This document shows, one piece after another, positions 34,008 through 43,846 of a stretch of 64,000 bases of DNA (positions within the stretch are counted from its first letter, which is position 1; each line of letters begins with the position of its first letter). The notes under the pieces are model-generated. The model did not search any database. It was not told the origin of the DNA and worked only from the letters and a program-made list of their open reading frames with translations. Source of the stretch: Nitzschia sp. pyKryTriq1 (Eukaryota > Bacillariophyta > Bacillariophyceae > Bacillariales > Bacillariaceae). The stretch covers positions 1,612,001 to 1,676,000 of the forward strand of contig OY101117.1 of assembly GCA_956465555.1 (NCBI GenBank). Reading direction: 5' to 3'. The position numbers were made by a program, and so were the translations under genes.

Positions 34008-34400
34008 GGTGATCCCGTTATAAGTTCGGACATTGGATTGAAGAACTACCCCTCCTGGATGATGATGATTCGCAGTGCTGGTACCTACCGGTACTGTACG
34101 AGTAGACTACTCCTAGGTGTGAATAAACAATGTGAAAAATGCCGACAGATCCTTTTCGATCGTCATCATCTTTGCTGATCGCAAGCGTTTTACTGTACGA
34201 CAATTCTCGCGCGGTTTTGTGTGCGTTTTGTTAGTGCGTATTTTCAAATTTTAGTATTATTACAGTAGTCTAGAGTGCGTCAAACTCACCCATCACATAA
34301 AACTGAACTTTAAAGCTATCGATCGACGACTTTCAACTCACTCCATAGTTGAGTACTGTACAAGAAGTACATACGTCTTTCTGATAACGCTGTCGCCCAT
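34008..34400. other. Divergent promoter region, kinase / sulfatase
   Basis: Less than 400 bp between start codons. GTAC-rich patches occur at about 34078-34110 (with TACCGGTAC) and 34360-34375, close to each start. Confidence 0.5.
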
Positions 34401-35957
34401 ATGATGTCTTGGACCATCCTATGGTTGTGGTTGCTGCTGATTATTCTTTGCACCGCAAATCAAGATCTGCCGAAACCGAATAATATCTTAATTTTGCTGA
34501 CCGACGATCAAGATGTCATGCTGGGCAGCTTTGATCACATGCCTCATGTCAAGGCATTGATACAAGAACAAGGCATGACTTTTGTGAATGGATTCGTTCA
34601 CACACCGATTTGCTGTCCTTCTCGGAGCTCCATCATGACGGGACGGTATTTGCACAATTGTGGCGTCACCAACAACAGCCTTTCGGGAAATTGCTACGGC
34701 GGCGATTGGATTGAAAACATGGAAGGAAAACATACCTTTGCCGTGCACGCCCAAGCCGCGGGATACACAACGGCTTATACGGGAAAATATCTCAACATGT
34801 ATGGCTATAACGAGTCGTCCAATGTAATTCCAGAGGGCTTTGATCATTGGTTGGGACTGGTGGGGAATTCACAATACTACAACTACAGTTTGATCAAGGG
34901 TGGAAGCAGCAGCAACCAAGACTCGTCCTCGGAACGAATTCGGCACGGAGATCAATACCCGCAGGATTATCTTCCGAACGTCATGAACGGACAAGTGCTG
35001 AAGTGGATGTCAGACTTGCCAGAACCATGGCTCATAGTGGCGGCCTGGCCGACTCCTCATGGACCCTTCACACCGGCTCCCTGGGCGGCAGGGACCATGT
35101 CGGAATTCCACCCACCGATTACAGAAAATTACAATGCTTCGGATCGCTTTATGCAACAAAAACATTGGCTCTTACGCCAACTGCATCCAATTAGCGAATC
35201 CAATGCCGCTCTAGTCGACAAGTATTATCAAATGAGGCTAGAGGCCTTGAAAAGTATTGACCTGCACGTGGCCGAGATGTTTCAGCAGTTGGAGGCTAGC
35301 AATCAGCTTGACCATACTGTTACTCTCTATACCAGTGACAATGGCTTTCAGTTCGGCCAACATCGACTCTCCATGGATAAACGCCATTTGTACGAAAACG
35401 ACATTCGGGTCCCGTTTTGCATTCGAGGACCTGGCATTCCACCCAATACGGAATCCTCAGCTATTGTCGCGAACATTGATATCGCACCGACCATTTTGGA
35501 TATTGCACAAGCAACAACATTGAAAGGCGAAAAACGTAGTAGTAGTATGGATGGAATCTCCTTTTGGAAGTATGCGCGAGGCCAACCCGATCCTGTCTTT
35601 GCCCGCCGGCGAGACTTGTTGATTACATACAATGGAGAAGGCCAGAACCCCTGTGGCATGTCAGAGTGCCCCTTTCCTTGGGACGATGTATTGTGGATGC
35701 CAGACAGTTTCAATAATACCTATCACTGTGTCCGAACCCTCGACCATGATGGTGGTGCTGTTGCTCATCATCATCATCAGGAAGACAGTATCTATTGCCG
35801 TTTTGTCGACAATGAAGAGTTTGTCGAATACTATGATTTAACAGAAAATCCCTACCAGATGGACAATGACATCTCCAAGCTGGATGCAGTCCAACGTCAG
35901 CGCTACGAACGTCGTTTACAAGAACTACTACATTGTCAGGGGGAAAGTTGTTTATAA
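34401..35957 (+). CDS. Secreted sulfatase, glucosamine-6-sulfatase (GNS)-like
   Basis: A single exon of 518 aa. A signal peptide occupies about 1-19. The metal-binding ILLTDDQD lies at 31-38, and the formylglycine signature C-x-P-x-R is present as CCPSR with C71 as the residue to be converted. TGKY and SDNG-type motifs follow at the expected spacing and the C-terminal subdomain is complete. Sequence style (HTPICCPSRSSIMTGRY, DNGFQFGQHR) is that of GNS and extracellular 6-O-sulfatases, which hydrolyse sulfate esters on glycosaminoglycans; in a diatom the target would be sulfated cell-wall or mucilage polysaccharide (inference). Its stop is 60 bp from the stop of the converging gene. Confidence 0.9.
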   Translation: MMSWTILWLWLLLIILCTANQDLPKPNNILILLTDDQDVMLGSFDHMPHVKALIQEQGMTFVNGFVHTPICCPSRSSIMTGRYLHNCGVTNNSLSGNCYGGDWIENMEGKHTFAVHAQAAGYTTAYTGKYLNMYGYNESSNVIPEGFDHWLGLVGNSQYYNYSLIKGGSSSNQDSSSERIRHGDQYPQDYLPNVMNGQVLKWMSDLPEPWLIVAAWPTPHGPFTPAPWAAGTMSEFHPPITENYNASDRFMQQKHWLLRQLHPISESNAALVDKYYQMRLEALKSIDLHVAEMFQQLEASNQLDHTVTLYTSDNGFQFGQHRLSMDKRHLYENDIRVPFCIRGPGIPPNTESSAIVANIDIAPTILDIAQATTLKGEKRSSSMDGISFWKYARGQPDPVFARRRDLLITYNGEGQNPCGMSECPFPWDDVLWMPDSFNNTYHCVRTLDHDGGAVAHHHHQEDSIYCRFVDNEEFVEYYDLTENPYQMDNDISKLDAVQRQRYERRLQELLHCQGESCL

Positions 35958-36017
35958 TAACAACAAATGGCTTCCGTTTTTACAGTAGTAATAAAAATTA
36001 CTTAGAAAAAAATGTGA

Positions 36018-36905
36018 CTATTGACGATGAACCTGAGTCTTTCCACGGCGTATCCGACGTGTGAACTTGGAGGGAATTTTCTCTTTCAACAGACTGTCCA
36101 GTTTGTGTTGATGTCGGAGCGAATAATCGGAATCCGCCCGAACATAAAGTGGATCTTTGCGATCATCGACCCACCACCCTTCTTCCATATTGTCTCCACT
36201 ACTCTCGCTCTCATCACTGCTGCTGCTGCTGACGCTAGCAGAATCGCTGTCGTCGTCCGCATCCGAGAGTTCTGCTGGATGCCATCCCTTGGTCGTCTCG
36301 ATGAATTCTTGTGCGAATTCATCCGAAATGGTAAGGCAACCCCTTAGCATGATATCCACGTAGGATTGCGCGATAGGATATTGGGCGGAAGCTGGCACTT
36401 GATTTTGCTGGACATAGATCCAAACTTGGGGGACATCCTCTTCGACGGTAATGTCGAAAGATTCGTCGAGAAATGTATTTTCGTACATGTCAGCGTCGTC
36501 GTCTCTGAGGAGGTGAGTGACGGCTTCGACGTCCTCCAGTCTGATTTCGTAGCGATCGTAACCGACTTCTCGCTTATCAAAGGCCTTGAGTTCATTGTCG
36601 TTGACGGGCACCAAGACCCCAACGCATTCGGCGCCATCGCGAAATTGGACGCCCATACTCGTGGCCTTGGAGGTTTGCGATTTCTTGGCCCACGTTCGCT
36701 CCACTCCCTTGATGGCGACGGGGAGAGCCGTTCGATCGGCAACCGTTGGGGCCGTGATGGCTCTTGAATCGGGACAGATTAAGGAACCGTAACCGAACAC
36801 TAAATGAGGATACTTCATGATGTCTGGTTTGGGTTTGTTTAAATTGGTAAAGGAACGAGATAAAAGAAGAGGATATAGACGAAGCTTGGAAGATATAAGT
36901 TGCAT
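36018..36905 (-). CDS. Gamma-glutamylcyclotransferase-like (AIG2/GGCT fold) protein
   Basis: A single exon of 295 aa. ATG at 36905; a second ATG (residue 30) sits just before the fold and would remove a basic, hydrophobic presequence (LRLYPLLLSRSF) that may direct the longer form to an organelle. The substrate loop FGYGSL at 37-42 and the FDKREVGYDRYEI stretch with the candidate catalytic Glu match the GGCT/AIG2 family, which forms 5-oxoproline from gamma-glutamyl compounds. The C-terminus adds a Ser/Asp-rich disordered region and a basic tail absent from most family members. Activity is likely but the substrate is open. Confidence 0.8.
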   Translation of the reverse strand: MQLISSKLRLYPLLLSRSFTNLNKPKPDIMKYPHLVFGYGSLICPDSRAITAPTVADRTALPVAIKGVERTWAKKSQTSKATSMGVQFRDGAECVGVLVPVNDNELKAFDKREVGYDRYEIRLEDVEAVTHLLRDDDADMYENTFLDESFDITVEEDVPQVWIYVQQNQVPASAQYPIAQSYVDIMLRGCLTISDEFAQEFIETTKGWHPAELSDADDDSDSASVSSSSSDESESSGDNMEEGWWVDDRKDPLYVRADSDYSLRHQHKLDSLLKEKIPSKFTRRIRRGKTQVHRQ

Positions 36906-37250
36906 TCGTTCCTGATGGATTGAAACAGGAAACAGAACTTTTAGCTTGCGGTGTCGTCGGCAAAAGAAATTGTGAGCTGTCGGCAGTTGCGAATTTTTGT
37001 GTTTGTTTGGCAGCGAGAGCCAAAATCAGCTGACCGAGGCTGTGCTTCCAACTTTCGAGGTCGGACCTCGCAGTCTAAACGTGATTTCTACCTGTGGTCC
37101 GGTAGGAGGTAACAGTATGTAGAATTGCTGCGAGACTGTACGGAGAAAAAATTCATTCGAAACCGAAAGTTCAGCCAATCGAGCATTTTGATTGGTTGTT
37201 GAAGAACGCAGGTGTTCTGATTTGATAGATGACGACGTCCACCCAAAATT

Positions 37251-37295
37251 AGACCTCGCTTAGATTCAGACCTCAGACCTCTCCATAGACCTCGC
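37251..37295. repeat. Cluster of four AGACCTC motifs
   Basis: AGACCTC begins at 37251, 37268, 37275 and 37287; two copies extend to AGACCTCGC. All are in the same orientation. A related inverted pair occurs at 37056-37070. Confidence 0.8.
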
Positions 37296-37368
37296 AGAGC
37301 TCACAATCTTTCCCCCCCCAATTTGAGTTTTTGTGGAACAAACACCCTTTTCGAATTCCTCCTTTTTA

Positions 37369-37380
37369 TTTGGCGCGAAA
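37369..37380. promoter_or_regulatory. Canonical E2F/DP site upstream of POLD3
   Basis: TTTGGCGCGAAA fits the E2F consensus TTTSGCGCSAAA completely. A half-match (TGCGCGAAA) lies at 37871-37879, also on the POLD3 side. Replicative polymerase genes are classical E2F targets, so a cell-cycle role is plausible; distance to the POLD3 start is about 900 and 400 bp. Confidence 0.45.
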
Positions 37381-37949
37381 ATGGCGTCTTTTGCATATCC
37401 AATGGATAAGCGAACATTCAGAATTCTCCATATCCGAATAATTTTTATGATATATCCAATCGATAGTGTCTGTCGTGTCTGCGGCGTCTGTTTGTTCTTC
37501 TCCTCCCTTTTCGTCCTTTTTCCGTCTGTCATCCCTTTCCTCGGTAAAATGTGACCGATCCGATCACTTCGTCTCAACTCCAAGATAACGTGATCGATGG
37601 GACCGAATTATTTTTTCATGCCGCCACGAGGAATTTCATTCGGATGGCAAGTCGTATTACAACCGATGCAACCGACCGTGATCTTTCACAACCTAGCGTT
37701 GTGTCAGTTTACGTTTGATGACAGAAACAAAAAATCAATTGTACTACTACCTGTGAATCACGTTTTATTTTGTTGCTGGCGTGCCAGAGTCGCATAGGAC
37801 ATAGAATCGTTAAGTAATTTTATCGCAATGGATTGGATTTGCCTATTTTATCCATTGGATATGTATGGGGTGCGCGAAAATGGCCTGTCGATTGACAGAC
37901 AGAAAACTGCTGCCAGCATCCAGCATCCAGCATCGCATCTCGTGCTACT

Positions 37950-38110
37950 GTACAAGTACCAGGTGCGGTACCAGTACCTCGACCTGTACGCGACGAGTAC
38001 CAGTACTGGGACCGGTACCAGGTACCGGTAGACGACGACTCCTCGTACGCCCGGTACACCAGGTACGGTACCGGTACTGTATGTACGAACAGTACAAGTT
38101 ACAAGTACCT
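37950..38110. repeat. GTAC-rich palindromic tract upstream of POLD3
   Basis: About 160 bp packed with GTAC, GGTACC and AGTACC units, with one perfect GTACCGGTAC at 38069-38078. It ends about 170 bp before the POLD3 start codon. Confidence 0.75.
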
Positions 38111-38281
38111 GGTTGCGTGCGCTTCAGCCGCTGCGCCGGCGTTTTGTCTCCAGTGTACTTGTTTCTGTCATTGTTGTTGTCATCGTTGGATGTTGCCTCC
38201 AACAACGGCATAGTATCATTTCCTTTCATTGCTCTTCTCTTTGACAACCTTCATCGGAGTCCGAGTGCGAATACGAGTAGT

Positions 38282-39820
38282 ATGGCTAGTAAACTTAGCA
38301 CCGCTGAATGGCAGAGCGCCAAGCAAAAAGTGGCGTCGTGGATCGACAACGAAGAACGCTGTGTGACGGCGCAGCGGGTCTGCCAGACTTTGAATGTGTC
38401 GAGATTGGAGGCCTCGCAGCTCTTGGAGGAAATAATCTGCGATCAAGCAAAAGGGAGAGGCGAAAGTGAAACCAAGTTTCAAATCACCACATGTCAAAGA
38501 GAAGACAAGGAGGAAGAGAACGTCCCCGTCACTGGTACGTGCTGCGCCTTTCGCACCTGTAACCTGTAACACCAGACCAGTTTTGTAGCAGCAAGTCGAT
38601 GGATTCGCAACACAAAGCCTTCTCTCACACTTTCTGTCTGTTTGCGCCCTACGTACTATCCACCATCTACTGCAGTCTTTCGATTACGCCAATCGACGAC
38701 GATTATTCCACAGGATTCCGATGCCAGCCACAACAACAACAACAACAACAACAGCTGTAACATTGTCGCCATAGCTTCGCTGCAAGCGACCGAATCCGTC
38801 GCCACGGCTCATGAACGCGACCTGATGGAGTGGCGTGAAATGGTGGCAGATGGGCGTTACCAACAGCAAACCAAGGACGATGGGGCCATTCAACCCGCCG
38901 ATGTCATTGCGCCGCTCAAAGATGCCGCTCCACCATCGTCGTCGTCGTCGCCATCGAGCAGCACCAAGATGACGGTCGAAGACGATCCTTCCAGCAGCGC
39001 TACCTCGAATCTCAGCTCCAATCGTCACAAAGCTTTTTCGGGCAAGGCCAAGAAGGTGACAACAGCGGCCTCCTTTTTTGGAAGCAAGTCAAAGAATGGA
39101 AACAGCAGCAGCAGCACACCTGCGAAAAGCGCAATCACCGTCGCTAGCAACAACAACAACATTAGTAGTAACAGCAGCCAGAGAGCGCCGCAGCCCACTG
39201 AAGCAAAGGAAAACGACAAGGTGCAAACCAACCAGGTCGCCCCTACCGGTACGGGTACCGGTACCGGTACTGCCAAGGCTTCTGCTACTAGCAGCCGCAG
39301 CAGCAACAACAAACCGAAATCCTTTGGAAATGCCGATGACTTTGTGGCAGACGAAGAAGAGAGTGACGATGAAGACAAGGAACTCCATGAACGCAAACAA
39401 AAACAAGTTGCCCGTCGGAAAGCTGTGCAGGAGGCGAACAAACAATCCGAGGAGACGACTCCAGTCGATGAGGGCGACGACGATGTCGATGATGACAAGG
39501 GCAAAGTGGTGGGTGCCATGGATGCCTTTGCGACTACGGCGCCCAAAAAAGTGGCCGTGGAAATGAACAATAATATTAATAATAATAATAACGGTACTCG
39601 GCAACGAAAGCGTAGAAAGAAGCTGGTGGAGGAGACGGTCATGGTCAATGGCTATCTGCGAACGGAAACCAAGGCCATCTGGGAAGATGTACCGACTGAT
39701 GAAGAAGAGGAAGAAAAGGAGCAAGAAAGGCAGCGAGTCACCAAAAAGCCGTTCAAGCCGAGCAAACCACAACAGGGTATGAAGCAAAAGAGTTTAATGG
39801 GGTTCTTTGCCAAGAAGTAA
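38282..39820 (+). CDS. POLD3: DNA polymerase delta subunit 3 (p66/Cdc27)
   Basis: Two exons, 38282-38534 and 38676-39820, around a 141-bp GT-AG intron (phase 1); 465 aa, the same length as the human protein. The N-terminal winged-helix region (WIDNEERCVTAQRVCQTLNVSRLEASQLLEE) binds the catalytic subunits. The middle is disordered, with Asn, Ser, Thr and charged runs. The C-terminus ends in a PCNA-binding PIP box, QKSLMGFF at 455-462. POLD3 links DNA polymerase delta (and translesion polymerase zeta) to PCNA. The disordered middle contains a Gly-Thr repeat encoded by overlapping GTACCGGTAC palindromes at 39255-39270. The ATG at 38282 opens the conserved winged helix; the frame upstream translates the GTAC tract and was rejected. 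Confidence 0.92.
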
Positions 39821-40162
39821 GAGAGAATAAAGTAACCACCTACGAGTACCATTACAGTACAGTGCAGTGTAGTACAATTTTTTTGGGCATTTTACGGATG
39901 AAGACGAGCAACAACATTTGTTTTTGCTTGGGCTACGTAGGGCCTTTAGCTATATTATACTCCTCCTACTAGAGTAGTTAGCGCATAATCGAAAAGAGAT
40001 CGCCGGCTGTCCAGTGAAATGTTTCAACCAAAACGTGTGCTGTTCAGGAATCAGTTGAATCCTTGCCTTGGTCGGTTCCAGTACGTTCCAAAAGTATCGA
40101 ACAGGTACAGTAGTCTAAACTGTGTTCGCATGAACCATCGCCACCACGCATACGGACGCTGC
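39821..40162. other. Convergent intergenic region
   Basis: 3' sides of POLD3 and the vWA gene. A few GTAC/AGTAC units at 39845-39875 and 40080-40110 make it the clearest exception to the upstream bias of such tracts. No gene seen. Confidence 0.45.
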
Positions 40163-41840
40163 TCAAAAAGCTGCTCGATTCCGAATATTATTTGTTTCCG
40201 TACGTAAAGACTTGCGCTTGAACAAGCCAAGCACACCCCCACCGAACGACTTCTTCAACTGCGCGACGTCAATCCATGGCGCTAATTTCTGGGTCAAAGG
40301 ATTGTAATGAAGAGTCTTTTGGTTTTTGAGAAGATCACCCAAGAACTTCAAAAAGCCATTCCAGTCTGTATGGACATCCGGGCAATTTTCGAAATATTCG
40401 GCTCCTAGAAGAACAGAGCAGAATTCCTTAACTTCGTCCTTGTTCAACGGCCTTTCGTCCAGCAAATCGAAGATCCGATGTTGATAGCCAATTTCCCGAC
40501 CTTTCGATTACAGGAAGAGAGATTTCAATGTGAGAACGACATGACGGCTAACGTCTCATCGAAATAAAGAAGGTGTTGGTGAGAGTACTTTACTTACATC
40601 GATGGAGCGGCAGTGCGTAGTTGAGCCAGCTATTGAATTGATGGCATTCTTTCGCTTCGTTCAAGTGGTCATCAAGCACCTCAAGTGGAAGCTCTAGAAC
40701 ACTGTCAAGAGCATTATAGAAATCGACAACAGGTTGCTCATCAGTGCATAGGCGGATCACTACCCAGACTGAGCAATTGCCGGGATGGGTATTGTGGTAC
40801 GAACAAGTATGGTGAGGGACCTTGTGGGGCATCAAGTCAAAAACAATCCTGTTTGAAAAAACCTTGACATACCTGGTAGGTTTTGAAGGCGTGATAGCGC
40901 ATGGATGAATTCGTTGTTGATTCGGTCACTAGTTTCACCTTCCGGGGACGTTGGCAAGCCGTCTGTAGCGATAATGACGACAGCCTGGAGTCCTCTCTGG
41001 CGCATAGCGCCAGCCATTTCAGAGATACGCGCCGTAATTTCTATCAAATGAGCTGTCAGCGGAGTCGCTCCATTTGGTTTCGTATGTTGCATAATTGCCT
41101 TGGCCATCTGAATCTCCTCTCTGGCAGATCTAGCTTGGTCAGCGATACTGAACTCCTGGGGCCCTACCCGGACTCCAGGATCGTTGAGCATGCGGAAATG
41201 AGTGGTGGCCTGCAATACTGCGGCAAGCTCGGCATGATACATTACGGTTTCCTGCAGCTCACTCCATCGCGTACAAGGAACCATAGAGCCGCCGCGTATT
41301 GTGTGACCATCATTGTTTAGCATACTGCCTGAATTATCTATTATCCAAAACCTTGTTGGAAAAAGAGAGCGAGTACTTCCAAGCTGCGTGGCCAAGCCAT
41401 TAGGATACCCCATCTCTAGAGTATTGTATAGTCACGGAGCCAAAGTAAGCGCACAAGATATGTCAGATCAATTTTTCGATGATTGATCAGAGACTTCAGT
41501 CGAACCTACTCTTACCTCGTAGATCTGTGAGCTGTTCCTCGACCAAAAAGGAGGATTTTGTTCTCACTAGACTGGCGGTGGGACGTGACGTTTGCTCAAA
41601 ATCGGCATAACTAGTCACTCCAACGCTGTATGCTAGGCTATCTGGACGCTGTAATTGGGGTGGGATATCGGCACGATTTACATTACCAATACCCGTTGCC
41701 GTCGACTGGCCCAGTAGGGAGATCCTCGAACTTCGGCCGTCATACCCATACCCATTTTCGTCTAAATGTATCTCGGCCTCTACCATTGTCGGAATGGGTG
41801 GATACCCGTCATTCTGTGCCATATTGTTTTGCCGATACAT
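40163..41840 (-). CDS. von Willebrand factor A domain protein
   Basis: Four exons, 41840-41516, 41415-40873, 40768-40598 and 40500-40163, with introns of 100, 104 and 97 bp, all GT-AG and in consistent phase 1; 458 aa. After a disordered N-terminus (about 1-108) comes a vWA domain with the MIDAS triad D135-x-S137-x-S139, a Thr in NGATPLT and the Asp of ATDGLP, so metal binding should be intact. The junction LP|VWVVIRLCTD restores a beta strand and supports the third exon. A C-terminal helical region (about 280-458: NYALPLHRC...DLLDERPL...NPLTQKLAPWIDV) looks like a conserved partner domain of unknown role. Intracellular vWA proteins act as metal-dependent scaffolds; the partner is unknown. 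No signal peptide. Confidence 0.82.
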
Positions 41841-42722
41841 GATGGTGAGAGTGCCTTTGTTTGGAGAGGAAGTTTACTGGTAATGAATTAGAGGACGGAA
41901 GCTTCGTCACTTCTTATCATTGTGGACTAGTAGTGTCTAATTTGTATGATTCTCGTTTTTGTTTTTCGTTTGTGTTTTGGTGTTTCGTGTTTGGGTTCTG
42001 CCGTTGTGAACTATGTACAGTACTGTAACAACGCGCCACCGCACCACGTGAGGAGTGAGTGAGTCGTCCAGAGAGGAGTCGTCGTCCAGTGCGAGCCTCG
42101 TAGAGTACTGGTACTACACGTACATTATGTACTACCAGTACAGTATTCGTACTGTACAGGTACTGGTAGTGTACTCTGCACGAATACTGTACCGGTAGAC
42201 TGGTGTACGCTCTGTACCAGGTACAACATACATACCGGTACGTACCGGCACCACCTGCCGGCGGTGTTGGTTACGTTTGCGTTCCGTTTGCGTGAAGAGC
42301 GAAATCCAATTAGTCAAATGTGCGGAAATTTTTGCGCGCTGGCCGGTACACGTACTGTACTGGTACCTGGTACAGTACCGGCTTCAGTTAGACTACCCCA
42401 GTCGTAGTAGCTGCTGCTGCGCGCTTTGAAGCGAGACAGAAAGTGACAGAATGATTATAATATGCCCTTCGCAACAGAAGGCTGGCGCGCACGAACGAAC
42501 GAAGAAGATTGCCATCATCAAACTTGAAAACTACGACGAGCGAAATAAAGCTAAAAAAAACGAGGCAAGAACAGAACACCGATCTTTCCGATGGACGGAA
42601 GATCGAATGCCATCACTTCATTCTTCATTCCCATTCGTTAGAGTAAGAGGGTTTCGATAAAGAAGAGACTTCTTACATTTCCAGAGTCTTCAAGGATCAA
42701 CAAGTTACCGAGTACTCCTACA
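41841..42722. other. Divergent intergenic region with GTAC tract and inverted repeats
   Basis: The GTAC tract spans about 42010-42385. Within it TACAGTATTCGT (42139-42150) and its exact reverse complement (42180-42191) can pair. The rest is T-rich near the vWA start and purine-rich near the plastid-protein start. No gene seen. Confidence 0.55.
42010..42385. repeat. Large GTAC-rich tract
   Basis: The longest GTAC tract of the window, nearly 380 bp with interruptions; it mixes GTACTGGTAC, TACCGGTA and CAGTAC units and lies midway between two divergent starts. Confidence 0.7.
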
Positions 42723-43410
42723 ATGGCATTCACAGGAAATTTTTCATCTGCTCTCATCGCCCTGGTGTCGGCCATGATGCTTACCTCGTCCACTGCGTTT
42801 CTGATTCGATCACCTGCTCCTATTGCTACACGATTGTACCTCGAAGATTGGGTTGCCGATCTAATCGATAAAGAGCTGTACAGGCAGGGCCACATGAAGG
42901 AGTTTGAGGCCGAGTGGATGGAAAAGAATCGAGCCGCCGTCTTCCACAAGATCGAGACCGATTTTGGTCCTATCAGCGATCCTGATGAAACCGATTTCCG
43001 GATGTATGCCAAGGACAAGAAGATGGCTGAAAATGATCCGCAAAGGTATTGCGCCGACAGATGCGTCGCGACTGGGAACTGTGACATCTTTGAAGACTTG
43101 TGAGTGCCCAAAGTGTTTCCAGAGTACTACTATGATGTCGGTGTGGCAAGTGGTGACAAGGCGATGTCGAGCCACGAATCATCATTTGCTCGAGGCACGA
43201 CCTGATAGCCTCAGCTTGATGATTCTCCTTCCTTGTGTTGTGGAATCGTTGGACATAACTTTTCAATGTCTCACTTGTCCTTCTCTTCTCCATCGCAGTT
43301 ATGAACTGGGTCCTGAGGAAGTGATCAAGTTCTGCACTGAGTGCGTTCTCAGCGAGGAAGAAGGAGAATGCGATCTCCCGCCGGGTTTTTACGACAAACC
43401 TCGGCCATAG
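42723..43410 (+). CDS. Small Cys-rich protein with diatom plastid presequence
   Basis: Two exons, 42723-43099 and 43299-43410, around a 199-bp GT-AG intron (phase 2), the longest intron here; 162 aa. A signal peptide (about 1-25) ends TSSTA with Phe next (FLIRSPAP), a textbook ASAFAP-type plastid import motif. The mature part is charged and helical, and its C-terminal third has paired Cys (CADRCVATGNC; CTECVLSEEEGEC) suited to disulfides or redox switching. The Cys pattern is loosely like CP12, but the CP12 core motif is absent, so I do not call it that. Plastid stroma or thylakoid is likely; the function is unknown. Confidence 0.78.
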
Positions 43411-43846
43411 ACGAGTTTCGGCGTGGGCATAGGATACAATACTTTATTGTCTTACTACTGAGCAATGGAGCACTTAATACAAACAATCCATATTGAACAA
43501 CGTTGAAAACATCGAATGGAGGAGATGACTAGTAGGATGCAAACACGGACCGCCATAATCAGACCATAATGCAGTAAATGTAGAGGCCGGATTACGGAAG
43601 ACGAAACGGCGGGAATCATTGTTTCTCTCAAATCGATGGACACTTTAGAGATATGCGTGCTACTTTCAATGATACTACTGTACTCAAATGCGTCCATAGA
43701 GAAGGCTATTGTTACATTAATTCTAATTCCATCGCTCGCTTTTCCCATGTCCGGGAAGGTGTGTTTCATTCATGTTACTCGTAAGACGTGGCGCTCTTAG
43801 TTTTCATCCATGGTCCTACTCGTACAAAGGAACGAGCCTATCAATT
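43411..43846. other. Convergent intergenic region, nothing recognised
   Basis: 3' sides of the plastid-protein gene and the four-helix membrane protein. No repeat or credible frame. Confidence 0.45.

Larger units (their letters stand above)
36906..38281. other. Long divergent intergenic region, GGCT-like / POLD3
   Basis: About 1.4 kb, the longest non-coding stretch here. In order: a 15-bp palindrome CGAGGTC-G-GACCTCG (37056-37070), a cluster of AGACCTC units (37251-37295), a canonical E2F site (37369-37380), two TATCCA(A/T)TGGATA elements (37394-37409 and 37848-37863), and a GTAC tract (about 37950-38110). Short open frames near 37600 and 37330 have no protein-like features. Confidence 0.6.

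Noticed and set aside
37865-38281. A longer POLD3 start upstream of 38282
   Set aside because: The in-frame upstream sequence translates the GTAC tract into Arg/Val/Tyr low-complexity sequence; the conserved winged helix starts at the ATG at 38282.
40769-40872. A 24-bp intron or read-through in the vWA gene at exon 2
   Set aside because: Read-through meets a stop and a 24-bp intron is too short. The acceptor at 40769 restores phase and a conserved-looking strand (LPVWVVIRL) with a normal 104-bp intron.
42904-43410. CP12 identity for the small plastid protein
   Set aside because: Cys pairs are present but the CP12 core motif and C-terminal pattern are not, so the name would be unsupported.
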